Counted from the first letter of the stretch, positions 36,315 through 45,215 are shown. The stretch: 64,000 nucleotides of DNA from Paracoccaceae bacterium (GCA_026417295.1 JAOADN010000002.1:1-64000); one strand, 5' to 3'. Program-made: numbers and translations. The notes: a model not told the origin generated them from the letters alone.

Positions 36315-38613
36315 GGTTGATCTTCGATCCCTTGCCGTTGATCTTGCCGTCGGCCTTGAGGTTGATGTCGCCCGATCCCTTGACGCTGATGTCCTTGCCC
36401 TGGATCGAGATCGTCCCGTCCTTCTTGAGGGTGATCTGCGCCGAGCCGCACTTGAGGGTGATCTCGTCGGCCACGTCGAGGACATACTTCTTGCCGACCT
36501 TGATGCCCATCTGACCGTCGGCCTTTAGCATGTCGTCCTTGGTGATGGCGCTGGCCCGGCCGCCGCTGATGGTGAGGGACTGGTCCTTGCTGATCGTCAC
36601 CCCCTGGCTGCCGGCGATGCCGACGGTCTGGTCGCCCCCGACCGTGACCGACTGCGATCCGCCGACCGTCCATTCGTCGTCGGCACCGACCGAATGGGAC
36701 TGCCCGGCCCCGACCGAGACGCTGCGCGAGGCGCCGATCGTGTTGGTCTGGACGGCACCGACGGAGCGCGTCTCCTCGCCGCCGACGGAGACCGTCCGGG
36801 CCGCGCCGACCGTGAGTGTCTGCGAAATGGCCACGGTATGGGCGTGGTTCTTGCTGATGGTCTTGGTCGAATTGCCGCCGATGGTGATCGTCTCGTCCAG
36901 CGAGACGGACAGCTTGCGGTTCTGGCCCACCGTCTCGTCATCGTTGGCGACGATCTTGACGAAGCGGTTGTTGCCGACGGTGACCGACTTGTCGTTGCCC
37001 ACGGTCTCGATGCGGTCGTGGCCGATGTCCTGCCGGGCGTCGTGGCCGACATCCTCGGCGAAATCGTTGCCGATGGTCCGCGTCTCGTTGTTCTTCACAA
37101 GCTCGTTGTGGTCCTTCTCGGCCTGGAAGTAGACCTCCTCGGCCCCCTTCTTGTCCTCGAAGCGCAGTTCGTTGAATCCGCCGCCGCCGGGCGTGGAGTT
37201 GGACTTCCAGCCCGACTGGGTCGCGCTGCCGGGAAGCCCGTAGGGTGGCATGTTCTCGGCATTGTAGACGCGGCCCGTGATGATCGGCATGTCGGGATCG
37301 CCCTCGAGGAAGTCGACCACGACCTCGTGACCGATGCGCGGGATCTGGATGAAGCCCCAGCCCGCCCCGGCCCAGGTCTGGCTGACGCGCACGAAGCAGG
37401 TCGTGTTCTCGTCCTTCCTGCCCTTGCGGTCCCAGTGGAACTGCACCTTCACGCGCGCGTGCTTGTCGGTGTAGATCTCTGCCCCGGCCGGGCCGACGAC
37501 CCGCGCCGTCTGCGGCCCGCGCATGACCGGCTTCGGCGTCCGCCGTTCGGGACGGAAGGGGACGGCCTTCGGCGCCAGGGTCAGTTCGGCCCTGAAGCCG
37601 CCGGCGGATTCGGCTTCGCTGCGCTGCTCGAGATGGCGCGCAAGGCTGTAGTCGCAGCGCAGCACGAGATAGTCGCCGTTCTCGGCCTCGCGCGGGTGCC
37701 CGTCGAAGGTGAAGGTATGGCCCGACCAGATCGGGCGGGTGCGCCCGATGGCATGGACCCGGGCAAAGGGATGCTGCAGCTCCTCAAGCCGCACCGCGGC
37801 CAGCGCGTCGCCGCGGTCGTGCTCGATATAGGCGCCGGGATAGTGGTAGACCTCCATCGCGTCGGAACTGTGGCCGAGCGGGTTCTCGGCCAGGGCCATG
37901 AGGTCGGTCGACGGCTTCTTGAAGTGATAGTCGGTGTGGGTGAACTTGCCCGAGCGCACGGCCGCGCCGGGCGTCCAGGCCGAGATGAAGTCGATGTCCT
38001 CGGCCGAGCCGCCGCGATCGGCCGCGAACTCGATCGTCGATGTGCCGGGCGGGGGCTTCAGATCGCTGGACATGTCGAACAGGACGAGCCTGTGCCCGTC
38101 CTCGGCATGTTCGAAGAAGTAGCCGATCCCCTCGTGCTCGAAGAGCCGCTGGACGAAATCGAGGTCGCTTTCGCCATACTGGACGCAGTATTCGCGCTGC
38201 GGATACTTCTTCTTGAGCCGGCCATGATCGAACTTGCCGGCGGAAGGGTCCTTGTAGACTTCCTCGACGATCTCGATGACCGTCTTGTTCTGGAATATCC
38301 GGTTGTCGGACCTCAGCGACAGGAACCACAGCCAGGGACGGGCGACGACGCGGTAGTCGGTGACCTTGTCACGCACCGAGACCACCGAGAACTCGCTGAC
38401 GAAGCCGTGGAAGTGGCGTGGCCTGTCGCCGGGCACGGTGACGGTGACGGGCTTGCCCAGGACATCCGTCGCCTTGATGTCGGGCGCGTCCGAGGTGAAG
38501 GAGATCTCGTACCGGAAGGGACGGCTGATCTCGTCAAAGCCGGAGAGCGCCGCGAACTCGATCTCGCCCTTGCCGCCCTTGACATCGACGGTGAAATGCT
38601 TGGCCTCGGCCAT
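36307..38613 (-). CDS. vgrG: Type VI secretion spike protein VgrG (TssI)
   Basis: VgrG forms the trimeric spike that carries effectors through the target membrane. The 768-residue protein has gp27/gp44-like domains (1-380: FTVDVKGGKGEIEFAALSGF, DLDFVQRLFEHEGIGYFFEH), the gp5 OB fold (about 385-470: VKVQFHWDRKG, GWGFIQIPRIGHEVVVDFLEGDPD) and a long repeat needle (about 508-690). It ends in a plain DUF2345-like tail (KINGKGSKINLN), so there is no fused toxin. ATG 38611-38613 is chosen because GGAGGACTTGAGG precedes it; a longer start would add 22 residues of non-family sequence. No PAAR gene is adjacent. Confidence 0.96.
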   Translation of the reverse strand: MAEAKHFTVDVKGGKGEIEFAALSGFDEISRPFRYEISFTSDAPDIKATDVLGKPVTVTVPGDRPRHFHGFVSEFSVVSVRDKVTDYRVVARPWLWFLSLRSDNRIFQNKTVIEIVEEVYKDPSAGKFDHGRLKKKYPQREYCVQYGESDLDFVQRLFEHEGIGYFFEHAEDGHRLVLFDMSSDLKPPPGTSTIEFAADRGGSAEDIDFISAWTPGAAVRSGKFTHTDYHFKKPSTDLMALAENPLGHSSDAMEVYHYPGAYIEHDRGDALAAVRLEELQHPFARVHAIGRTRPIWSGHTFTFDGHPREAENGDYLVLRCDYSLARHLEQRSEAESAGGFRAELTLAPKAVPFRPERRTPKPVMRGPQTARVVGPAGAEIYTDKHARVKVQFHWDRKGRKDENTTCFVRVSQTWAGAGWGFIQIPRIGHEVVVDFLEGDPDMPIITGRVYNAENMPPYGLPGSATQSGWKSNSTPGGGGFNELRFEDKKGAEEVYFQAEKDHNELVKNNETRTIGNDFAEDVGHDARQDIGHDRIETVGNDKSVTVGNNRFVKIVANDDETVGQNRKLSVSLDETITIGGNSTKTISKNHAHTVAISQTLTVGAARTVSVGGEETRSVGAVQTNTIGASRSVSVGAGQSHSVGADDEWTVGGSQSVTVGGDQTVGIAGSQGVTISKDQSLTISGGRASAITKDDMLKADGQMGIKVGKKYVLDVADEITLKCGSAQITLKKDGTISIQGKDISVKGSGDINLKADGKINGKGSKINLN
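36540..37092 (-). repeat. Repeats encoding the VgrG needle
   Basis: This part of vgrG encodes about 20 imperfect repeats of roughly eight residues with the pattern VG-x-x-x-x-x-x (for example ETVGNDKSVTVGNNR, RSVSVGAGQSHSVG). Such repeats form the triangular beta-prism that pierces membranes. At about 180 residues the needle is long for the family. Confidence 0.8.
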
Positions 38614-38718
38614 CCTCAAGTCCTCCGGGGGTGCGAAGAAGCGCGCGGGCGGAAATCCTGCCCCGTCCGGCCACGCCACTATAGCCTGCTTTCGCGTCAG
38701 TCCGATGGGGGAATTCCG

Positions 38719-41217
38719 TCACAGGACCTGCGGACATGCCAGACCCTTCATGAGGCGGAACGCCGCGAGCGGATTGGCGGGGCTGGCGAAGGTGATCTCG
38801 AGGAACAGGCGCGATCCGCCGGCCTTGACGTCCACGAGGAAGCGCTGCCCCTCGTCGCGCTGCCGCACCTTGAAGGGTGCGAGCAGGCGGAACAGGCCCC
38901 AGGGACCGGGCTGGGCCACCCGTGCCGAGCCTTCGGGGGCCGTGAAGCTGACCTCGGCCCCGGCCGCCGGATCGGCGCCCGGCCAGGTCAGGCGCAGGTC
39001 GTCGGCATCCGTCGTCACCGGCCCGCCCTGTCCGCCGATCGAGATGAAGGCCTGACCGCGTTCGGCGAGCGCGGCAAGCGTCATGTCGCTGCCGCCGCCG
39101 CCGACGGGGGCGAGACTGTCGCGGATGGCGCGGGCACGCTCGAAGAAGGCGGCGCTTTCGGGCGAGAGCCCCTCGAAGCGTGCCTCGGGCTTCCATCGCC
39201 AGGGCGACACGGTGGTGTCGAGGTAGGTCTCGGCGCGCCCGGCGAGGAAGCGGTCGATCGCGCCGCCGGGCCCGAGCAGGCCGAGCACGGCGCCGACATC
39301 GGCATCCTCGCCGTCAGGGACGAAGGGGAAGCGGCCCTCGACGCCATTGCGGCAGGCGGCGAGAGCCTCGGTCTGCCAGGCCCGCGTGAGCGGATTGGTC
39401 AGCAGGTCGGCATGGCTTGCCGCGGTCTGGGCGAGCGCGTCCTCGACGATCTGCACCACGACGACGGGCGCCTGGCGCAGGGCGGTGATCGAGGCCGCGC
39501 GGTCCTGGACGCTCATCAGCCGCTGGAGGCCCGCCTCCTCGTCGCGATCCATCGCGCCGAGCGCGACGTTCAGGCTGGCGAAGAGCGCCGAGATCTGCGC
39601 CATCCGGCCCTGTTCGACATACTGGATCATCGGCCCGAAGGTCGCCGCAACACGCAGCTGCTGCTCGTGCGCGCGGCGCCGGTCGGTTCCGCCGGCCTGG
39701 ACCCAGACCTCCCTGAGCAGGGCCACGAGAGGCGAGTCGGTGAGGGCAAGCCGGCCCGAGACGAGAACCGCCGTGTCGGGGTTCAGGAAGGGCCGCACGC
39801 GCAGGTCCGACAGGAAGCCGCTCCACTGGGCGAGGGTCTCGGCCTGGAGGCGGTCCATCACGCGGTCGGGCGCGTCGTTCTGCGGCAGCGGCGTCGCCCG
39901 GGGCCAGAGGCGGGACGCTTCCCTGCGGGCGGTCTGCACGGCAAGACCGGCACCGAAGTCGCGCGCATAGTCCCAGCCCGCCTGGGTGAACAGGCCCGCG
40001 ATCGGGGCGTCGAGCGGCAGTCCGGAGCGGCGCACGAGGACGTCGGCGATGGCGGGCACGGCACGGTCGGGCACCCAGGGCGGAAGGGCGGCGACGGCAT
40101 CGGAACGGCGGAGCTCGAGGAAGGCGCGGGCTTCCTCGGGCGCCTCGGCCGCGAAGGCCGTGGCCTGGGCGAGAAGCTCGGCATCGGGCACCGGCGGCGG
40201 AACGGCCGGAGGGTCGAGGAGGAGGGCGTGGGGCGCCAGCGCGCCGAGCGCGGGATCGGCTGCCGCCTGCGCCGCCAGCCACCCCGCGAGGTAGCCCGGC
40301 GACCAGTCCGCCTGCCCCGACAGGACCGACCAGGCGCGCACGGCATCATAGAGCGTCACGGGATCGCCCTCGCTGGCGATCACGTTGCCGATGGCATCGG
40401 AGATGACGGCAGGAAGCGCCGCGTTCACCGCCGCCCGGTAGACACCGCGGGCATGGGCCGCCGCATCGAAGCCGAGGAGCCCCGCCCCCAGACGGACCGG
40501 CGCCTTCGCGGCCTGCGCGGCCACGCCGGCCGCATCGGCGGCGAGCCGGTCGAGCGTCGGGGCAAGGCCGGCGGCCCCGGCAGGCGCACCGGCCGGCAGG
40601 GCTGCCGCATCGGCATCGAAGACGCGCGAGAGCCGTGCGTGATACTGCCATTCCACCCGCACGGCCCAGCCCGCGACGAGCAGGACGAAGGCGAAGACGA
40701 GCACCAGGGTGATCCCCGTCCAGTTCATCCCGGTCGAGGTGTCGAACGACCTGCGTCCGGCTTCCATCCGGGCCTGGCAGCGCTCGAGGAAGCCGCGCAC
40801 GGGATCGAAATCGTGGCCCGCCTCGGCCGCCCGGCGGATGAAGTCGCGCAAGCTGGCCCCGGAGATGTCGCGCCCGTCGAAGAGATGGCGTGTCGCGCCG
40901 GCCGACCAGGAGAGGGGGTCGAGGTTGCGGTTCGCGCGCGCCTTCTGGTCGATGACGAGCGCGAGCGCGTAACGGGCGGGCGGGATCGTCGAGGCGATGG
41001 CGCCGGCCCGCCGCAGGCTTTCGGAAAATGCATCCAGCGCCCTGACCGCTTCTGCCAGGACGGCCGCCGTGTCCCTCGGGCGCAGGGACGCGAGATCCTC
41101 GGCGAAGGCGAGGACGGGTTCGGCCGCGCGGTCGTAGTATTCCGAGGGGACACCGCGTGTGGACGGTCCGGGCCGCGGCGGCAGCACCGTCCTCGGTCCC
41201 GCGCCATCCTCGATCAT
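38719..41217 (-). CDS. DotU-like/IcmF C-terminal fusion protein without NTPase domain
   Basis: An 832-residue protein in three parts. Residues 25-150 resemble a degenerate DotU (TssL) domain: AEPVLAFAEDLASL, then ARYALALVIDQKARANRNLDPLSW, where genuine DotU has a Tyr/Ala-Leu stretch, acidic IDE and TPWG. Residues 167-187 are one membrane helix. Residues 190-832 match the periplasmic part of TssM: both proteins share GRFPF, GPGGxxD(R/K)F and a closing NP(L/F)xxFxxxxxxxCP. The Walker A and B motifs of TssM are absent. It is encoded between tagX and vgrG, so it should be a T6SS membrane-complex component or regulator. The DotU assignment is by eye and less certain than the IcmF part. Confidence 0.8.
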   Translation of the reverse strand: MIEDGAGPRTVLPPRPGPSTRGVPSEYYDRAAEPVLAFAEDLASLRPRDTAAVLAEAVRALDAFSESLRRAGAIASTIPPARYALALVIDQKARANRNLDPLSWSAGATRHLFDGRDISGASLRDFIRRAAEAGHDFDPVRGFLERCQARMEAGRRSFDTSTGMNWTGITLVLVFAFVLLVAGWAVRVEWQYHARLSRVFDADAAALPAGAPAGAAGLAPTLDRLAADAAGVAAQAAKAPVRLGAGLLGFDAAAHARGVYRAAVNAALPAVISDAIGNVIASEGDPVTLYDAVRAWSVLSGQADWSPGYLAGWLAAQAAADPALGALAPHALLLDPPAVPPPVPDAELLAQATAFAAEAPEEARAFLELRRSDAVAALPPWVPDRAVPAIADVLVRRSGLPLDAPIAGLFTQAGWDYARDFGAGLAVQTARREASRLWPRATPLPQNDAPDRVMDRLQAETLAQWSGFLSDLRVRPFLNPDTAVLVSGRLALTDSPLVALLREVWVQAGGTDRRRAHEQQLRVAATFGPMIQYVEQGRMAQISALFASLNVALGAMDRDEEAGLQRLMSVQDRAASITALRQAPVVVVQIVEDALAQTAASHADLLTNPLTRAWQTEALAACRNGVEGRFPFVPDGEDADVGAVLGLLGPGGAIDRFLAGRAETYLDTTVSPWRWKPEARFEGLSPESAAFFERARAIRDSLAPVGGGGSDMTLAALAERGQAFISIGGQGGPVTTDADDLRLTWPGADPAAGAEVSFTAPEGSARVAQPGPWGLFRLLAPFKVRQRDEGQRFLVDVKAGGSRLFLEITFASPANPLAAFRLMKGLACPQVL

Positions 41218-41220
41218 GGT

Positions 41221-42114
41221 CTAGAGCTTCCCCTCCGCCACCCAGGCCCTCAGGGTTTCCTCGCCGACCTCGAAATGCATCGAGTCCTCGCGGTTGTAGG
41301 CCGCGCCCCAGTACCAGCCTTCCTTGTTGAAGTAGTCGGCCAGCACCACCAGTCCCGCCTGGGTTCCGCCGTCGGCGAAGGGGTCGAGCTCGCCGGCGAG
41401 CGTCAGGTCGATGGCCGTGCCCCAGGAATGGTTCGAGACCGCGGTCGTCGAGCCGCGGATGAAGCGCGCGCAGAAGGCCCCGGCGGTGCCGATCGCCTTG
41501 TAGATGTCCGGCTCTTCGGCCTTGAGCCGCGCCAGCACCCTCTCGAGGCTGTCGAGCGCGGGCTTCAGCATGGTCACGGTGATGGGGCCTACCGTCCGCG
41601 TCTCCATCTGCCCCTTCAGCCGTTCGTTCGTGACCTGCTGGCAGGCGGTGGAATAGCTGTCGCGAGGCTCGCCGAGGATTTCCTTCATCGTGCTGTTGCG
41701 CGGTTGCGTGATGCCCTTGTTGAAGCGGGTCTTGGCCAGCTTCATGGCCTCGGTCATGCCTTCCTCGGGCTGGGTCTCGAAATCCTCGTCGGGCAGGCTG
41801 GGATCGGCCCCGGCAGGGTCCTGGAAGACGACCGGCGCGCTGCTTTCCTGGACGGCGGGCGCCGGCGCGCGATTGGCAAGCAGGCTCATGTCCTCGCGCA
41901 GGCGTGCCAGATCGGCGCGCAGGCCGGCGACCTCGGCCTCGAGGGCCTTGCGCGCCTCGGCCTCGGCGGCCAGCGCAGCCTCGCCGCGCTGCAGGCGCAT
42001 GTCGGTGGCGCTGTCGGCCGTCTCGAGTAGCGTCGTCACGACGGCGAAGGCCATCGCCGCGACGATGACGCCGATCGCCACGATGATCGGGCCGATGACG
42101 TTGGCCTGACGCAT
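41221..42114 (-). CDS. TagX-like M15 family (VanY-type) peptidoglycan peptidase
   Basis: A 297-residue membrane-anchored peptidase. One N-terminal helix (about 7-28) is followed by a coiled-coil region (AEAEARKALEAEVAGLRADLARLRED), a linker, and a C-terminal D,D- or L,D-peptidase domain with the zinc motif SNHSWGTAIDLTLAG (His and Asp ligands) and EDSMHFEVG (catalytic Glu/Asp and third His). TagX of Acinetobacter, a VanY-like L,D-endopeptidase, is needed to open the cell wall for T6SS assembly; the position in this cluster suggests the same job. It starts 2 bp after the pppA stop. Confidence 0.85.
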   Translation of the reverse strand: MRQANVIGPIIVAIGVIVAAMAFAVVTTLLETADSATDMRLQRGEAALAAEAEARKALEAEVAGLRADLARLREDMSLLANRAPAPAVQESSAPVVFQDPAGADPSLPDEDFETQPEEGMTEAMKLAKTRFNKGITQPRNSTMKEILGEPRDSYSTACQQVTNERLKGQMETRTVGPITVTMLKPALDSLERVLARLKAEEPDIYKAIGTAGAFCARFIRGSTTAVSNHSWGTAIDLTLAGELDPFADGGTQAGLVVLADYFNKEGWYWGAAYNREDSMHFEVGEETLRAWVAEGKL

Positions 42115-42116
42115 CC

Positions 42117-42872
42117 TCAGGACTCCCGGATGTCCACGACGATGGCCGAGACGTTGTCGGGCGCGCCGCTCTCGAGTGCCTCGGTCAGAAGGAGCCGGCA
42201 GGCCTCGTCCGGGTCCGCCGCCTGCCGCAGGAGCTGTTCGATCGTGCTGTCGTAGACGCAGCGCGGCAGACCGTCCGAACACAGAAGCAGGCGGTCGCCC
42301 GGATAGAGCGGGACCGAGAGGCTGTCGATCTCGATCTCGGGCCCGCCGCCGACGGCGCGGGTCACGACATGCGACTCGGGGTGGTTCCCGGCCTCTTCGG
42401 GCGTGATCTGGCCGGCATCGACCAGGGCCTGCACGAAGGTGTGGTCGCGGGTGAGCTGGCGCAGGCGCCCCGCCCTGAGCAGGTAGGCGCGGCTGTCGCC
42501 GACCCAGGCCACATGCGCGATGGCGCGCACGATCATCACGGCGACGACGGTCGCACCCATGGTTCCCTTGCCATGCGCCGCGGCATGGGCGAGGACGGCC
42601 GCATTGGCCGCCTCGATCGCGGCGGCAAGGGCCGGCCCCGGGGCCGCGTCGTCGGGCACCGAACCGAGATGGTCGATGACGATATCGGCCGCCACGTCGC
42701 CGTTTCCGTGGCCGCCCATGCCATCGGCAACCGCCCAGAGGAACCCGGACGGATCGGTGAGGATGGCGTCCTCGTTGCGCGAACGGATGCGCCCCTTGTG
42801 GGTCAGGCCGGCCCCGCTGGCGACAGGGACCCCGCGGGACATTGCGGGAACGACGGTCGTGATCCCGCTCAT
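42117..42872 (-). CDS. pppA: PP2C family protein phosphatase PppA
   Basis: PppA removes phosphates placed by PpkA and turns the T6SS off. The 251-residue protein has the PP2C metal-binding motifs NEDA, VADGMGGHGNGDVAAD and GAPDNVSAIVV, together with WVGDSRAYLLR and LLCSDGLPRCV. Length is normal and no TagF domain is fused. The start at 42870-42872 follows the domain; an internal ATG (MSRGVPVASG) is possible. It is the first gene of the minus-strand set pppA-tagX-fusion gene-vgrG and shares an AT-richer divergent promoter region with the OmpA-family gene. Confidence 0.93.
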   Translation of the reverse strand: MSGITTVVPAMSRGVPVASGAGLTHKGRIRSRNEDAILTDPSGFLWAVADGMGGHGNGDVAADIVIDHLGSVPDDAAPGPALAAAIEAANAAVLAHAAAHGKGTMGATVVAVMIVRAIAHVAWVGDSRAYLLRAGRLRQLTRDHTFVQALVDAGQITPEEAGNHPESHVVTRAVGGGPEIEIDSLSVPLYPGDRLLLCSDGLPRCVYDSTIEQLLRQAADPDEACRLLLTEALESGAPDNVSAIVVDIRES

Positions 42873-42947
42873 CTTGCGCCCGCCCGGAGCGGGCCGCAGC
42901 GGCTGGGCAATCCGTGTCCGATCATCGTGCCGTTCCAAAAGCGTGAA

Positions 42948-42976
42948 TTGAATGCACGGGGATGATAGCCTACAAT
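42948..42976 (+). promoter_or_regulatory. Sigma-70-type promoter of the OmpA-family gene
   Basis: TTGAAT (42948-42953), then 17 bases, then TACAAT (42971-42976): a near-consensus promoter, five of six matches in the -10 box and four of six in the -35 box, with ideal spacing. It lies 33 bases before the start codon in an AT-rich stretch. This is the clearest promoter in the window. Confidence 0.7.
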
Positions 42977-43008
42977 TCCCGCAGTTTAATCCATTTTCTG
43001 GTGCCGCC

Positions 43009-43773
43009 ATGCGTATCGCTCCTGCCGTTGCCGGCCTGCTTTGCATTTGCGCGACCCCTGCGGCCTTCGCCCAGGAACGGACGGACGAGGAGCTTCTGGC
43101 GATCTTCGCAAGGCAGGTCGAACTCTTCCGGGCGCAGGCAGCAGGCGAAGAGGTGGCGACGCGCGGGCTGAAGCTGGTGGCCGGGGACACGATCCTTGAA
43201 CTCGACGGCAGCCCCTTCGCCGGACAGACCGGCCCGTCGCTGATGGCCGGCGTGGGATCCGAGGAGGTGGGCACCGGGCTTGCGGCGACGGACGGAAGCG
43301 TCACCGTGACGGCTGCGCCGGGCGGTCTTGCGGCGCCGGCGGGCGATGGCGTGGACATGGCAGCGGCAACCGCGACGGCCGCGCCGCCGGTGCAGGCGGC
43401 GCCGCCGCAGCCGGTGACGGTTGCGCAGTTCTCCGACGAGCTCACGATCGACGTGAACATCCGCTTCGGTTACGATTCCGCCGCGCTGACGCCCGACCAG
43501 ATGCCGCGCCTCGCCCAGATGTGCCGGGTCATGCTGAAGAGCAGCGTCAACATGTTCGAGATCAGCGGACATACCGATGCTGCCGGCCCGGAGGACTACA
43601 ACAGCCGCCTGTCGCTGCAGCGGGCGCAGGAAGTCGCGCGCTACATGGTCAACGACTGCGGCATCGACCCGGCACGGATCCGCACCGTCGGCAAGGGCGA
43701 GGCGGTCCTGAAGAACCCGGCCGATCCCCGTGGGGCCGAGAACCGCCGCGTGGAGTTCCAGGCGCTGAGCTGA
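43009..43773 (+). CDS. OmpA family envelope protein
   Basis: A 254-residue periplasmic or outer-membrane-associated protein. It has a Sec signal peptide (MRIAPAVAGLLCICATPAAFAQ), a low-complexity Ala/Pro/Thr middle (about 80-145), and a C-terminal OmpA-like peptidoglycan-binding domain (about 145-254) with ISGHTDAAG, NSRLSLQRAQEVARYMV and NRRVEFQ. It lacks a beta-barrel domain. It sits at the right edge of the T6SS cluster, divergent from pppA, and may help anchor the apparatus, in parallel with the OmpA domain of TssL. A near-consensus promoter lies just upstream. Confidence 0.9.
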   Translation: MRIAPAVAGLLCICATPAAFAQERTDEELLAIFARQVELFRAQAAGEEVATRGLKLVAGDTILELDGSPFAGQTGPSLMAGVGSEEVGTGLAATDGSVTVTAAPGGLAAPAGDGVDMAAATATAAPPVQAAPPQPVTVAQFSDELTIDVNIRFGYDSAALTPDQMPRLAQMCRVMLKSSVNMFEISGHTDAAGPEDYNSRLSLQRAQEVARYMVNDCGIDPARIRTVGKGEAVLKNPADPRGAENRRVEFQALS

Positions 43774-43817
43774 CCGCGGGGCATCGCGGGATCCTGTTCC
43801 GACATCGCCGCTTCGCA

Positions 43818-43835
43818 ATTGACTGCGCAGTCAAT
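43818..43835. promoter_or_regulatory. 18-bp palindromic operator (TetR type) upstream of acyl-CoA dehydrogenase
   Basis: ATTGACTGCGCAGTCAAT is a perfect 18-bp palindrome, 41 bp before the acyl-CoA dehydrogenase start. Length and TTGACT...AGTCAA arms are typical of TetR/AcrR repressor sites, which commonly control acyl-CoA catabolic genes. The TTGACT arm could double as a -35 box, so binding would block RNA polymerase. No regulator gene is present in the window nearby. Confidence 0.6.
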
Positions 43836-43876
43836 GCGCGGATAGGCATCATCCGCCATGACAGGGGGAGGCTGAG

Positions 43877-45040
43877 ATGGACTTCGGACTGAACGACGAG
43901 CAGCGGATGATCGTCGAGACGACGCGGGCCTTCGTCGAGGCCGAGCTCTATCCCCACGAGCGGGAGGTCGAGCGCACCGGCAGGCTCGACCCCGGCCTCG
44001 TGAAGGACATCCAGAAGAAGGCGATCGCGGCCGGCCTCTATGCCGCGAACATCCCGGCCGAATACGGGGGCGCGGGCCTCGACACGCTCTCGTGGCTCCT
44101 CTACGAGCGCGAACTCGGGCGGGCGAACTATGCGCTTCACTGGACCTGCGTGGCGCGGCCCTCGAACATCCTCTGCGCGGGCAACGAGGACCAGCGCCGG
44201 CGCTACCTCGATCCTTGTGTCCGGGGCGAGACCTGGGACTGCCTCGCCATGACCGAACCCGGCGCCGGGTCGGACCTGCGCGGCATGAAGGCGAGCGCGG
44301 TGCAGGACGGCACCGACTGGGTGCTGAACGGCACCAAGCACTTCATCAGCCATGCCGACATCGCGGGCTTCACCATCGCCTTCATGGCCACCGGCGAGGA
44401 GGAGACGGCACGGGGCAGGAAGAAGCGCATCACCGCCTTCTTCGTCGACAAGGGCACGAAGGGCTTCACCGTGCGCGAGGGCTACCGCAACGTCAGCCAC
44501 CGCGGCTACACCAATGCGATCCTCGAGTTCGACGACTGCCGGGTTCCGGCCGAGAACGTGCTAGGGGAGCCGCACAAGGGCTTCGAGGTCGCCAACCAGT
44601 GGCTCGGCGCGACGCGGCTGCAGGTCGGCGCAACCTCGCTCGGCCGGGCCGAGCGCGCCTTCGCGCACGCCGTCGAATGGGCGGCCACGCGCGAGCAGTT
44701 CGGCCAGAAGATCGGCAAGTTCCAGGGGGTGAGCTTCAAGCTCGCCGACATGGCGGTGCGGATCCGGGCGTCGGAACTGCTGCTGCTGGAGGCGGCGTGG
44801 AAATACGACCGGGGCACGGTGACCGACGCCGACATGGCGATGGCCAAGCTGCACGCGACCGAGACGCTGGCCTTCGTCGCCGACGAGGCGATCCAGATCC
44901 ACGGCGGCATGGGGCTGATGGACGAGCTGCCGCTCGAGCGGATCTGGCGCGATGCACGGGTCGAGCGGATCTGGGAAGGCACTTCCGAGATCCAGCGCCA
45001 CATCATCAGCCGGGCGCTCCTGAGGCCCCACGGCGCGTGA
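43877..45040 (+). CDS. Acyl-CoA dehydrogenase (CaiA-like)
   Basis: A 387-residue FAD-dependent acyl-CoA dehydrogenase that would introduce (or, in CaiA, remove) the alpha-beta double bond of an acyl-CoA. Motifs: N-terminal MDFGLNDEQRMIVE, the FAD loop AMTEPGAGSDLRGMKASA, the C-terminal IQIHGGMGLMDELPLERIWRDARVERIWEGTSEIQ region (residues about 345-378) in which the Glu of WEGTSEIQ is the usual catalytic base. With the CaiD-like gene and the CoA ligase downstream, a role in carnitine, crotonobetaine or gamma-butyrobetaine catabolism is likely; the exact substrate cannot be fixed. A GGGGGAGG ribosome binding site precedes the ATG. Confidence 0.88.
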   Translation: MDFGLNDEQRMIVETTRAFVEAELYPHEREVERTGRLDPGLVKDIQKKAIAAGLYAANIPAEYGGAGLDTLSWLLYERELGRANYALHWTCVARPSNILCAGNEDQRRRYLDPCVRGETWDCLAMTEPGAGSDLRGMKASAVQDGTDWVLNGTKHFISHADIAGFTIAFMATGEEETARGRKKRITAFFVDKGTKGFTVREGYRNVSHRGYTNAILEFDDCRVPAENVLGEPHKGFEVANQWLGATRLQVGATSLGRAERAFAHAVEWAATREQFGQKIGKFQGVSFKLADMAVRIRASELLLLEAAWKYDRGTVTDADMAMAKLHATETLAFVADEAIQIHGGMGLMDELPLERIWRDARVERIWEGTSEIQRHIISRALLRPHGA

Positions 45041-45047
45041 CCGCAGG

Positions 45048-45104
45048 CCCCGGGGGTTTTCCACCCCCGGACCCCCGGAGGATATTTCCGGACAGAAGAT
45101 GAAG
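45048..45104. repeat. Intergenic repeat, left copy
   Basis: A GC-rich element starting with a C/G run and a hairpin and ending CAGAAGATGAA (45093-45103). A second copy in inverted orientation lies at 45216-45273. Elements of the form cccccgga-gga-tat...cagaagatga follow many genes in Rhodobacter-like genomes, so this is probably one family member. The 260-base gap 45041-45300 holds only these two copies and about 110 bases of unassigned sequence between them. Confidence 0.6.
45051..45069 (+). terminator. Hairpin after the acyl-CoA dehydrogenase gene
   Basis: CGGGGGT (45051-45057) pairs with ACCCCCG (45063-45069) around a TTTCC loop, 10 bases after the gene stop. It is the outer end of the left intergenic repeat. 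No U-tract follows; partial termination before the CoA ligase gene is possible. Confidence 0.45.
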
Positions 45105-45215
45105 GACCGATGAACGCTTTCTTTACCATGCGCCCCGAGGATAGGACTGCGGTACAGGCTGGGAAGCCGATGACCGCGGCAGGAGATGGCACGCCGTTCC
45201 GGGGTCCGGGGCGGC

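Noticed and set aside
36307-38613. Toxin domain fused to VgrG
   Set aside because: The C-terminus is the plain repeat needle and DUF2345-like tail, without any added domain.
36694-42030. A 1778-codon open frame on the plus strand
   Set aside because: It is antisense to vgrG, the DotU-IcmF fusion and the tagX-like gene, all of which have clear family motifs. Long antisense frames without stops are expected at this GC content, and its translation is low-complexity and matches nothing.
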